In this document: positions 48,598 through 58,812 of the stretch, piece by piece | How the letters are laid out: each line of letters starts with the position of its first letter | How positions within the stretch are numbered: the stretch's first letter is position 1 | Assembly (NCBI GenBank): GCA_011634665.1 | Contig: WAEK01000014.1 | Location: 912,501-976,500 of the forward strand | Source: Mortierella sp. BCC40632 | Taxonomy: Eukaryota; Mortierellomycota; Mortierellomycetes; Mortierellales; Mortierellaceae | Direction of reading: 5' to 3' | DNA: 64,000 bases | Notes under the pieces: model-generated | The model's database searches: none | Told to the model about the DNA's origin: nothing | The model's input: the letters and a program-made list of their open reading frames with translations, nothing else | Position numbers and translations under genes: made by a program

Positions 48598-48850
48598 GGC
48601 TGATATATGTGTGTTGGGTGTGGGTGTGGATGTGGTTGATGGGAAGAATGATGAGGTGAGAGAGAAAGAGAAAGAGCAAACAGATGGATATCTTGTCTGG
48701 CGATAAAAAAGGCACGTCTGCGAACGAACCAACGAGAATAGGACGAGTTTGAAAAGGGAAAAGGGAAAGAGAAGGGGGGGAAACAGCCATTGTCTGGTTC
48801 CTACGTGTCACTTTCTTGTTCCACGTACGTCGCCTTCACACACACACACA

Positions 48851-48902
<52 letters not shown>

Positions 48903-50090
48903 ATCTCTTATTGTTATTTTTTTTTAGCTCTGCCTTGGACACCCACACGGAATGCCATCCCAAGATCTAGCCTTAACCTCTTCATTACCCATGCTACGAG
49001 CAATACCCTTGATGGATGCGCTCGCTTTCACGGTATTTCATACCTTGACAGGGTTGGTTCGTGCTTTCAAATTTGAGACTGTTCCTGCCACCGCCTTTGG
49101 CAAACTCTCTCTTTCCTGCCTGCCTGCTTGGACCAACAACAAGCACTCAGGTCAGTGTAACATGCACTGAAATTCGAAACAGGTTGTTGGGGGTATATGG
49201 ACCGACCGACTGATTTCATGCGGGAATCCCAAGAGCTGCAAAATAAAAAAAAAAAAAAAAAAAAAGTTTACCCATCCTTCCTCAAGCGGCTTTTCGGCAA
49301 CGTGGACTCATTTCCAACCATTGCCACCAAGGATCCCGAAAAGATCATCCAATCTAGTTAGAATCAGGACTGAGTAGCTGTTTACACCAGCAACCAAATG
49401 CAAAGCCTTATGTTGTTGCTCAGCAGAATACGTGGATAGCACCATAAACTTCTATTTTAATCAAGGATTGAAGATAGGGACCTTTTGGAGCGCAGAGGCG
49501 ATTCGGATCGAGGTAAGCAAACCGAGCTTGGGTTAATTGTACCACCGAATGGGTACATTTTTATAGCCCTACAAGGATAACAGGGCGCAACAGCATGAAT
49601 ATCTGGACAAGCGACCAACAAACGTATCCTTAATGCACTTGGAATGAAATGATCCACGTAGGATACGAAATGTGAAAGACTGACATCTATCAATAAGGCC
49701 AAGGGGCCACAGGGAAGGGAGAGGGGGGTCAACGCTCCAGCATGGAGTCTGGCCAAGAGACATCACGCGTCGAAGTGGCCCAATAGAAGACTATTTATCA
49801 AGACGACAGAGCTGCCCAGGGTTCTATCCTAATCAGGAAAGGCTGCTGCCATTTAGGGAAATCGAGGAAATTTTTTACCTTTCGGACTGGTGGTATTATG
49901 ATTTCTCAGCAGAATCCCCTTTGTTGATGGCTAATCTCTGTGTAAGGAGGTCAACAACCCAGTGATCATACTCCATACTACTAGCTAGTCCTTTTTTTTT
50001 TTTCTTTTCTTTTTCTTTTTAACATATGTATAAATATATATATTATTTGGAGGCACATGGTATTCAAATCCATCGTTTCTTTATTTCATC
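48598..50090. other. Intergenic region between SAR1 and DGAT1
   Basis: About 1.5 kb with the SAR1 promoter and the DGAT1 3' flank. Contains a (CA)n(CT)n compound repeat at 48837-48899 and an A21 tract at 49245-49265. No gene or RNA is recognised. Confidence 0.5.
48837..48899. repeat. (CA)n(CT)n compound microsatellite
   Basis: About eight CA units pass directly into about 24 CT units, about 240 bases upstream of the SAR1 start codon. Confidence 0.93.
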
Positions 50091-51989
50091 CTAGGCCATG
50101 GATGCAGAGACCTCCATATTCCGTTTCGTCCAATGGTAATAGTACAACATGGCGCAAGCGGGCTGCCCAACGATGGTGAACGAAACCCAAAAAATCATGT
50201 TACCCAAACCACTAGCAGGTCCTCGCCATTTTTCGAGTGGTTGAGTGATGGCAATCAGTGGAATCTGGCACATCATCCCTGCAAAAGCATACCCAAGGAT
50301 CATGTGCGTTGGGAACCCAATCACGACCTCATGAAGTAGTGCCGATATCGTAAAGACGATGATTGACGCAGCCAGAGGATGCACTCCAGAGGTGATCATA
50401 GGTAGGTATGCATGTCGCTTGAAGAATGTGTACATTGGCAAATTCCATGTCTTCCAGTATGTTTGTAGGTTTCCTGCATTCCACCAAGATCGATAGAAAT
50501 GCCTATCGCCAAAGTATAAAAACTAAAAACAGCGGACAGTGCGCGCGTGAGCAAACAAGGCATTTATGCTGCATCCCGTGTATGAAAACAACCTAGACAT
50601 GTGAGTGCACGTACCTCAGCGAGAGCATTGAAGCATGAGTGAAAGACAGTGTAGAACATGAGAAGCCAGATAATAACACTCGTCGTACTCATCTTTAACA
50701 CTCGCTCCACTAGACTGGCCACTGCAAGTTGGTCAAAGGCCTGAACAGAGTTCCTCAATGTCGGGGTAGCATACTGCTCTGTCAGGAAATACATCATGCC
50801 AAGGCATGTCAAGATCTCCAGCACTCGCTTGAAGAAAAATGACTTGCGGAAGACTTTTGTCTGCGGGTAGGAGGGCTGATAGCAAAGCGTAGGGGCTAGC
50901 CAGAAGTAGGCCATATTCTTGAGCGTAATGTTGTCAGGGTACTGGACATCGTACTGGTATATTTCCTCATTAGTCACCTCACCTGAGTCACCATGGACAT
51001 TAGTGAGGTGACTAAGCTCTCCCTGTGGTTTGTCAAAAATATAGGTTTCTCGGAGATCCTGGTTTACAAGTGCATACGATGTCATCTTGAAGAACTGAAT
51101 GCATCCGGCAATAACACAGGACATGGCCATGAATGGGTGAAATATATAATGGTATGTCACAATGGATGGCCAAATCAGGATTGCTGACACATTCAAGACG
51201 TGGAGCCAGCCAACGATTTTTTGTTCAAGACGAGCACCAGCATTGAGCTGTTTGGCTGCATGAAGAGTGAGTTTAGGGTCTGGGAAATCACCTGCTGCGA
51301 CAGCCCCAGGTTGAGGAGCCGTCTCAACCCATCGTTTGCGATATCCAATTGCCCGCTTCCTCGCCCATGCTTCCAATGAAAGGGCAATCAGGACATTGAG
51401 TGGCAGGATGGCATGTGTAAGGACGGTGTAAGTCCAGTCACTCTTGGACACCGACGATCCTGGAAACGAGATGAGAATGCCGTACTTGAGATAGTTTTCG
51501 ATAATAAGACGAATGTTGTTGCCAAAGAGCAAGAGCACTATGTGTTGATGTGGTAAATGTTGTGACCCATGGGAGCACTTGTGTTGGTCAGAACGAGTGT
51601 TGCACGCAATCTTCCATGGTGTCAGAAAGTGACTGAAGAGACTTTCCTCCCCATCCTTGGGACGCTCATACTCCTTTGAGCCTTTTTCTCCAACCAAACG
51701 CCGCCACCCTGCCCCTTATCTTTCAAATTAACCTTGGTCAGCCAGAATCCACATGGTTTCGTCCCTTGCCCACCCGACTGCAATGTGGGGGGAGGGAGGA
51801 GGAGGGAGGGGAAAAAAACATACTTCCCAGGTTCACAAAGCCTCTGTAGCTCTCTGGAGGTGCTTCCTTGGAAAGTGGACTCGGGGCGACAGCAACATGA
51901 ACAGGAAAGGTGTGCCTATAAGCCGAGAGGTCGGCTTTTGGCAAATGTTTGATGGGTTCGACCCTCGAAGGAACAGTAGGAGTATCCAT
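50091..51989 (-). CDS. DGAT1: Diacylglycerol/sterol O-acyltransferase of the MBOAT family (DGAT1-like)
   Basis: Three exons on the minus strand: 51989-51824, 51537-50615 and 50522-50091, giving 506 residues. DGAT1 joins diacylglycerol and acyl-CoA to make triacylglycerol in the ER membrane, the last step of oil storage. Evidence: YRGFVNLG leading into IRLIIENYLKYG near residue 70, AYFWLAPTLCYQPSYP in the acyl-CoA-binding region, ALAE then FGDRHFYRSWWN at about 366-377, and SALLHEVVIG with catalytic His426. Several long hydrophobic segments fit a nine-TM MBOAT. Motifs match DGAT1 rather than the ARE sterol acyltransferases. The FYxDWWN motif has Ser instead of Asp. An in-frame GTG lies upstream; the first ATG is 51989. 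It diverges from the reductase gene 1.2 kb away. Confidence 0.92.
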
Positions 51990-53184
51990 TACAAAGAATG
52001 TCTCGACCGACACGGGACTTTTTTGGACTGTTGGTTAGAGACACGGCTATTGGCTGAAATGGGGAAACACAGGAATGATGCGCGGTAAGATGGTGAATTG
52101 ACCATGAGTACATTGCTCATTCCTCATGACGTGAGTCCCTTGACACCATTATCATTATCAATCGCTACTGGACAATGATAAGTACGATACAAATAAGCCA
52201 AGGTGCGATAGAGACCCTTTTCTCTCCTCTTTTATTTACCTTGGGCTGAAGGCCACCGTGCGTGTAATCCAATGAAGGAAGGGAGATTTGTGACCAGTGG
52301 CAAAAAAGGGAAGTGGGCAAGATGGATGTGAGTGGAGAGAGGGGAGCAAGGATAAAGAGGGCAGACGAGGAGGTAGGAGAGTGGAAGAAGACAAAGAGAG
52401 AGGTGGCATTGTGTAAGCTATGAATTAAGATATAGACGGCTTTCCTGCGAGCTGTGTACAAGTGTAAGCCATCGAACCATGGGCAATGCCGCGCTCGGGC
52501 CAATGCTCTTTCGGTTTCGAGCTTCAACACCTCGCCTCGCCTCGCCTCGCTTCATGACTTGGCGGTGCTTCGGCTATTCACCAACTGTAACTATATTTCT
52601 CATGTCCCATTGCCTCTATTCTCCGACGGCCTTGCCTCCTCGTACCCCACAATCCAAGGGTAACAGGCCTTCTACTTCCATTTTTTGACCGGTCGTTACA
52701 AAAAAATTGAGGGTTGAGGGTCGCGGGCAAAGGTACTGTTGATTTTTGGCCTCTCCGCAAATGACGCTACTTGACAGGTTTTTTTCCCCTCTTGCTTTGT
52801 CAGAATAGGAAGCTGTTTGATTCCCCTTATCACTATTGGAGGCGATTGAGCAACGCTTCCCGAAATGACGGAAGCAAGTGGATAGTGATTTGAAAGAAAC
52901 GCGCAGCACAATCTAGACCCCTCAAAGCATGAACATGGTCCATTGAAGGACGGAAGAGCATCCGAGCTACCATACAGCAACCCTCTGCACCATCTTCTTT
53001 ACGCGTTCCAATCTTTGGAAAGTCAAGTATAAAAGGATCCCTGAGATATGTTCATTTTTTTCTCCATCAACAGCAATAACATTTCCAACAATCAACTCCA
53101 ATATCTCAAAGCCTTTTCTGCCTTGCTCTCTTTAAACCAATTCTGCCACTCAAGAACACAAGAACAAAAAACATCCCCTCCACC
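51990..53184. other. Divergent intergenic region, DGAT1 and reductase promoters
   Basis: About 1.2 kb. A TATA box serves the reductase at 53028. No clear TATA is seen on the DGAT1 side. No gene is supported. A (CTCGC)n-like short repeat lies at about 52531-52551. Confidence 0.5.
53028..53035 (+). promoter_or_regulatory. TATA box of the reductase gene
   Basis: TATAAAAG 157 bases before the ATG. The predicted leader has no ATG and the start context is CCACCATGA, close to an optimal Kozak sequence, suggesting strong expression. Confidence 0.7.
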
Positions 53185-54420
53185 ATGACTACCTTGTCCA
53201 ACACCCGTATTGTCCGTGCCAAGTACACCGCACCTGATGCCAAGCTTACACCTGAGAATTTTGCAACCGAGACCGTCGAGCTTAGCACTAATCTCGAAGA
53301 CGGCGAGTTCATCGTCCGCAATCTCTACCTCGGACTTGACCCTTGTACGTAGGACGCGATCACTCTGACTCGCAGCCATGATTGCCTCTTTTAAAGAGCT
53401 CATACTTATGCATTTCTTCTTTTTTTATTATTGCTCATAGACATCCGCTTTTCATTCGCAGAGAACCCTTCTAAAGAGGATACCATTGGTCATGCCATCG
53501 CAGGTTTTGGCATCGGCGAAGTGTTCAAATCGAAGAACAAACAGTTTCCAGTCTCATCTATTGTCCTCAACCCTTCCACTGCTTGGGAGCAGTACTCGCG
53601 TGTCTCCAACCCCGGTGGAATTTCTATAATTCCCAATGCTCGAAACCCGAAGGTCCCCCTTCGGGCGTATACAAACTCTCTTGGTATCAATGGCTTGACG
53701 GCCTATGCCGCCGCAAAGACTCATGTCAACTTCAAGCCAGGTCAAAAAGTCTTTATCTCCTCTGCTGCTGGGTATGTCTTATCTCCTATTATTCTCCTTC
53801 CATGTAGATCATGACACTATGACCTTTAATTGTTTAGAGACCTTCATACTAACTATCATCATCTCTTTTTTCCTGACACAAGTCCTGTTGGTTCACACCT
53901 TGCGATTTTAGCTAAGCGTGGAGGTGCCTATGTGATTGGCAGCGCAGGTTCCGCCGAGAAGGTCCGCTACCTTCTTGAGGAGCTCAATCTTGACTACGCG
54001 TTCAATTACAAAGCTGACGATGCACGCGCCGCTTTGGACAAGGCTGCTCCAGAGGGTATAGACGTCTACTTTGATCTTGTCGGAGGCGAGACCTTTGACA
54101 TTGCCCTCGAAAAACTCAAGGAACATGGTCAGGTCATCGCCATCGGAGGTCTGTCGGGTATCAACGGAGGCCCCAAGTATTCGGTGAAGAACCTCATGTT
54201 GATTGTGATGAAGGCCTTGACCGTCCAGGGTTTCACTGTCTTTCATCATTTTGACAAGCTTCCAAAGCTTTGGGAGGAGTTCACGCCTTTGATTGAAAAT
54301 GGCGAGATCAAGACTCGAGATACGGTCGTAGATGGTCTGGTCAATGCTCCTGCTACCTATTCTGATTACCTTGAAGGAAAATATGCTGGAAAGGTCGCCA
54401 TCAGGGTTGCCTCGCTTTAA
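53185..54420 (+). CDS. NADP-dependent alkenal/enone reductase (zinc-free medium-chain dehydrogenase/reductase)
   Basis: Three exons, 53185-53344, 53441-53771 and 53883-54420, giving 342 residues. It belongs to the PTGR/leukotriene B4 12-hydroxydehydrogenase-like and plant double-bond-reductase group, which reduces the C=C bond of alpha,beta-unsaturated aldehydes and ketones with NADPH. Evidence: LGLDPYIR near 50-57, GFGIGEV, the GINGLTAYAA segment, FKPGQKVFISSAAGPVGSH as the dinucleotide-binding loop, IGSAGSAEKV, FDLVGGE, and IENGEIK near the C-terminus. The structural and catalytic zinc ligands of alcohol dehydrogenases are absent. All introns keep the frame. Physiological substrate is unknown; detoxifying lipid-peroxidation products is plausible next to a lipid-synthesis gene, but proximity is weak evidence. 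Confidence 0.92.
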
Positions 54421-54763
54421 GACTTCCTTCTTTTTATTTTATTTTATGCTCTACGATAAGGCAACAGAATCACAGTTTCAAAAAAATTATCCAAGTCAAT
54501 GAACTGAGATGAAATAAAGTTTCTACCTTCAAATTGAAAAAAAAAAAAAAAAAAAAAAAGGCACTGCCAGAGGCGTCGCATTTCAAAATGATCTGCCCCA
54601 TAAACACTTGGATCAAGGCTCATCCAATTCAAAGGAGCCGATTAAAGTACGGGTAACCAGTTCTTCACCTGTATTAGGTTAAATTCTTTCTATCTCATCT
54701 TTAAAAGCTCTATGGAAGTTGTTATGATTGTGCTGTTGGTATCCTGGAACAGGGTTAACTCTA
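54421..54763. other. Convergent intergenic region with poly(A)23
   Basis: Holds the 3' ends of the reductase (AATAAA at about 54512) and of the Gly-rich membrane protein. An A23 tract lies at 54537-54559. No gene is seen. Confidence 0.6.
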
Positions 54764-56485
54764 TTAGAAGGGTATATGATGCGGTGTGTGGTTAGGGCCG
54801 CGGCCTCCGCCCTGGCGACCTGGCGGCCCATACCCGCCCCCTCCACGCATCGGTTGGTTGTTCCAATTACCACGCTGGTTTGGTCCTGGACCATAACCAG
54901 GTCCACCACCACCTCCATTGGGTCGCCGATATCCTCCTCCACTCCCATCACGATTAGGTCCGTGGCTCTGGGGACCTTGGTAGGGAGAACTGTACGGGCT
55001 ATACTCGCGTCCAGTTGCATGGGGAGAGTAAGGTTGTTGACGCGGGTACTGTTGTTGTTGAGAATATGGTCCGCCTCCTCCATAGGAGTCATAATAATTG
55101 GGGGAACCTTGCATCGTTTGCTGGTTATTTCCACGACCGTCATAGTAGCCTTGGTTTGCATATGGGTCGTCATAGGGTCCAGCCCCATAACTACCTCCGT
55201 TGCCTCGCTGCTGTCCATTCATGCGCGGGTCTGATCCTTGACGAGCATGGCTCCTGTCCATCCCGTCTCCTCCTGGAGCACCCGCAGCCGCTGGAGGTAA
55301 AGATGGCATCCCGGACATGGTCGAGTCGGATACCGAGATTGAGGCACTGTGTGGAGCAGTGGAAGGTACACCATGTTGAGAATCGCCATGGCCGCCTCTC
55401 GCCACTGACTCGAGTGGGGTCTTGCCTCCTGGCGGCGATGCAGGCCCCTGTGAAGCAAGCTGCCCTTGTGGGTCCCTGGAGCGGTTGTTCAAAACTTCGA
55501 AAGAGCCGATGCTCGTCTTGTCTCCTGCCATATTTGGCTGGTGTACATTCAAATTCTGCTCGACCGACTGGTTAGTGGTTCCATCGTTGTAAGGTTCCTT
55601 TGCATTGATAGTTGGTGACTTGGTATCACGACCTTGGGTCTCGTGGTTATTGCCATTAAAATAGCCATTTTCGTTTTGGTCACCTCCTTGGTAATACTCT
55701 GGTGCAGGGGTCATGTTGCCGTAGGTGACATCGCGGGTTGGTACAGGCGAGCGCTGGGCACCAATTGGCTCTGATGTACCTTCGAAATAGTGGTCGTAGT
55801 AATCGTGCTGCCCACCATAGGGTATACCGTTGCTGTTGACATTACCATTACCATTGCCGTAGGCTCTGCCATCAGGTCCATAGTTGTTGCCACCATAGCG
55901 ACCTTCAAATTCTCGTTTATCCCCCCCTCTTCCGTTCTGGTCATAAACGTCCTTTGTGGTACCAAATGGCGATGGATAGATCGGCTCTTGGAAGTTGTCA
56001 CCCTTGGTAGTCGAGGAAGCAGCAGCTCCGCCGTTGTTACCAGACCCATAATTGAGTGGGTTCAAGTACAGCGGTTCGTCTTTTGAAGTATTGGTATAGT
56101 CATCTTTGGCAGCTGCGACCGCTCGTTTACGACGCTTGTAGAACAAGAGACCGACCACGGCCGCAACTGCAACGGCTGCTCCGCCTACAATGCCGCCAAT
56201 GGCACCCCCTGAAAGGCCACTGCTACCATTCGCCTCGATGGTAGAGGTGGGTGAGGGCGGGAGAGAATTTGTGGAGAGGGGTGTAGATTGGGTAGGGAGG
56301 ATTCCAATGCTGCTGCTGGGGCGACGGGTGACAGAAGTACGGGTCGTTGAGGGAACTCGGCGTGTAGTAGTGGTGGACGGCCTAGGTCGTGGTGCTGTCG
56401 TTGATTGTTGAGGTGGAGGCCGTGTAGTTCGTGGAGGAATAACAGGCTCAGTGGGGCCGACAGGGGGAGGGCGTGGGTCAGCCAT
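54764..56485 (-). CDS. Single-pass membrane protein with Ser/Thr/Pro-rich head and Gly/Gln/Tyr-rich tail
   Basis: Single visible exon, 573 residues. Order: a Pro/Thr/Ser/Arg-rich segment (1-90) that looks heavily O-glycosylated, one TM segment at about 93-116 (AIGGIVGGAAVAVAAVVGLL) followed by the stop-transfer KRRKR, then a cytosolic tail of about 450 residues rich in Asn, Gly, Tyr, Gln and Pro and ending in RGG-like repeats (PMRGGGGYGPPGRQGGGRG). This layout resembles Mid2/WSC-type cell-wall stress sensors, but no WSC cysteine domain is present. There is no N-terminal signal peptide after ATG 56485, and an in-frame stop lies upstream, so either the TM acts as the anchor signal or an upstream exon was missed (a Ser-rich, then hydrophobic, frame begins at about 56740). 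Function unknown. Confidence 0.75.
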   Translation of the reverse strand: MADPRPPPVGPTEPVIPPRTTRPPPQQSTTAPRPRPSTTTTRRVPSTTRTSVTRRPSSSIGILPTQSTPLSTNSLPPSPTSTIEANGSSGLSGGAIGGIVGGAAVAVAAVVGLLFYKRRKRAVAAAKDDYTNTSKDEPLYLNPLNYGSGNNGGAAASSTTKGDNFQEPIYPSPFGTTKDVYDQNGRGGDKREFEGRYGGNNYGPDGRAYGNGNGNVNSNGIPYGGQHDYYDHYFEGTSEPIGAQRSPVPTRDVTYGNMTPAPEYYQGGDQNENGYFNGNNHETQGRDTKSPTINAKEPYNDGTTNQSVEQNLNVHQPNMAGDKTSIGSFEVLNNRSRDPQGQLASQGPASPPGGKTPLESVARGGHGDSQHGVPSTAPHSASISVSDSTMSGMPSLPPAAAGAPGGDGMDRSHARQGSDPRMNGQQRGNGGSYGAGPYDDPYANQGYYDGRGNNQQTMQGSPNYYDSYGGGGPYSQQQQYPRQQPYSPHATGREYSPYSSPYQGPQSHGPNRDGSGGGYRRPNGGGGGPGYGPGPNQRGNWNNQPMRGGGGYGPPGRQGGGRGPNHTPHHIPF

Positions 56486-57510
56486 GCCGGTGGATGAATG
56501 AGATGAGATTCAGGTTCAGGTTCGGAATTGGATTCAGATTCCACAAGATAAAGTGCAAGTTGCAGTCGAGTCAGGGTCCCTGAGACATGTACGGCAGATG
56601 TCTGGGGGAAAGATGTGCACTGCTGTAGAGAAGAGGAAAGGAGACAGCAGAGGCAGAGGATGAAGAAAGTAAGAAAAGGAGAAAGAGGAAGGAGAGGAGG
56701 AGGAAGAAGAAGAAGATAAAAAAGAGGCGGGAGCAGGCATGTTGGAGTCAGGGGTGAAGATGTTATTGGCGAGATGGAAACGGGCACTGTGGGTTGAGAG
56801 CAGGGCCGCGCGATAAACGAATGCAATAGAAGCGACGGAAGGTCGTGCTAGACTTGGGCCAAACATGCAGACGCGCTTTCGTTCGGCGGTGCAAGAGAGG
56901 GTCTTATTGATTTGCCCCTGTCCGAATGCAGGCACGATGTCGCCGTAGCTTGAGAGCAGGCTCTCTCTCTCTCTCTCCTCTCATCTCCTCTACTTTGACC
57001 AGGGTGGACACCGTGGAACGAAAGTAGGAGAAATAAGGCCAGACTCCACTAGCGGCTGCTACAAAATAAACAACATCGTTGAGTTAGCACCAGTGTGGCT
57101 AGAGAGCCCAAACTGGGTCAAGTTATTGACCCCCCCCATCCCTGCTCATTGCTGGGTCATCATCGTTCTATCTTGTAGCCGTGGCATGTCTCTGTGCGAT
57201 GGATACCGGGCGCCAGGAGAGAGAAGGAGGCCATAGGGAACAAGGACTGCCCAAACTCCATCATTGAACAGGGTGCCAGTGGAAGCGAAGGAGGTGTGAC
57301 TTTCCACCCCCCCACCAGCTAAAGGCCCTTTGCAAGAGAGCAAACAGGCGAACTCGGGAGCCCCTTCTCTGCTCTCTTCCCTAGGCGACGCATTTCCTCT
57401 CATCCACTTTCTCGTCAAGGAACTTTGATTCAACGAGAAAACAGAGCATTAACGAGGCAATCGGTGGACTGGTCTGGCTAGAGAGCATCTTGACAGACGG
57501 ACAGACAGAC
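56486..57510. other. Divergent intergenic region before EAPP
   Basis: About 1 kb. It contains the minus-strand frame that might be a missed first exon of the Gly-rich membrane protein (about 56530-56740) and a short CT run near 56961-56980. No other gene is seen. Confidence 0.5.
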
Positions 57511-58601
57511 ATGAATCATTCACACAATTCAGCTGGGCCCTCAAGGCGGGCAAGGTTTGCATCCTCAGGATCAGTCTCAGAGTCTGAGTCCGAGTCTGAA
57601 TCAGGGCTCGAGGAGATCATTGAGCAAAAGGACACCTATTACGACCCCGTCTACTTTGATACCGACGACGACTCTGACACTGGTGAGACTGGTGCTTCTT
57701 CCAAGAGCAAGGAAGCTGAAGACCAGGATGATGATGAAAAGGACTATGACAGGCGTGCTGGGCTTGATACCAGCAGTATTGCCGCTTCGCAGACAATGAT
57801 CCAGACAGACATATCTACCATCACCACAAGTCTAAAGCAGAGCTCGCTCGACACAAGTACTTCAAAGAAGAGCGGGAAGAAGCAACGACACAAGATGTTG
57901 TCTAATGCAGAGTTGCTTTACGATCCAGACGAGGATGATCGAGATGAGAACTGGCTTATTAAAAAGATTGCCGGTAAGCTCGCTTTTGGCCTCCTTTGCA
58001 GACTAGGTGATTTTGTCCGCAACCTTCTTCACGCAAACGAGATTTTAACCATTCCTCTGGCTCAATCTGTTGAATGGTAGCGAACCGCCCAAAAGGCTGC
58101 AAGCCCGAGGATATCTGGACAGATGCCATTCTCTCTTGCCCAATGTGCATGACCATGCTATGCTTTGATTGTCAACAGTAAGGGAAATTTACATCATTTT
58201 ACATCGAAAGAATCCACGCTCAAATTGTACTACCCTAACATATCTTCACAACCGACCTCGCTAGACATGAATACTATTCACATCAGTTTAGAGCAATGTT
58301 CGTAGAGAGCTGTCGGACGATCGAGAATGAGGTTCTACGGTTCCCCGATGTGCCCAAGAAACCTTCAAAAAAGTCACTCAAACAGGCAAATCCTGGCTCA
58401 GTACCCTCAGAAGATAGTTCTACTGGAGATCAAAGTGCATTGACGGAGGAAAGGGGAGCATACCAGGAACTGAAATTGACTGAGAGTGATAGAAATTCAG
58501 CCTTTCATCCCGTTGCATGCGAGATATGTAATACCAAAGTAGCGGTGATAGACGAAGATGAAATCTATCACTTTTTCAATGTCATTCCAACGGCGGTTTG
58601 A
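57511..58601 (+). CDS. EAPP: E2F-associated phosphoprotein (EAPP)-like protein
   Basis: Three exons, 57511-57973, 58081-58177 and 58265-58601, giving 298 residues (human EAPP has about 285). Exon 1 is acidic and Ser-rich (repeated SESES) and contains LLYDPDEDDRDENW near 136-149, the EAPP signature. Exon 2 gives the CPMC-x5-CFDC cluster at about 174-185, and exon 3 starts with HEYYSHQFRAMFV and ends with CEICNTKVAVIDEDEIYHFF. These Cys pairs look like a zinc ribbon. In animals EAPP binds E2F factors and promotes G1/S gene expression; whether that holds in fungi is unknown. Splice phases (1, 2) and family motifs agree across all junctions. WDR6 follows 211 bases downstream on the same strand. 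Confidence 0.9.
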
Positions 58602-58812
58602 GTAGAATAAAAGATAATACACTATCCGCCCTTCAAAACTATTTGACTCGTAGGACGCGTTCTGCCCACCATGGGTAATGGCGGTCCAACCCAGAGAGAA
58701 GATACTGTGGCTTAGTGCAACATTCAAATCTTGGGACAACAAGGGCTGAATCTTCTCTCTGAGTTCTGTTAACCACACTTTCCCAGCTACCGACAAAAGA
58801 AGGGAACCTCTC

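Noticed and set aside
48816..49170. Small frames in the SAR1-DGAT1 spacer
   Set aside because: They are driven by the CA/CT microsatellite or lack any conserved motif.
49457..49756. 99-codon minus-strand frame between SAR1 and DGAT1
   Set aside because: Considered as a decayed transposon fragment, but no transposase motif or terminal repeat could be seen.
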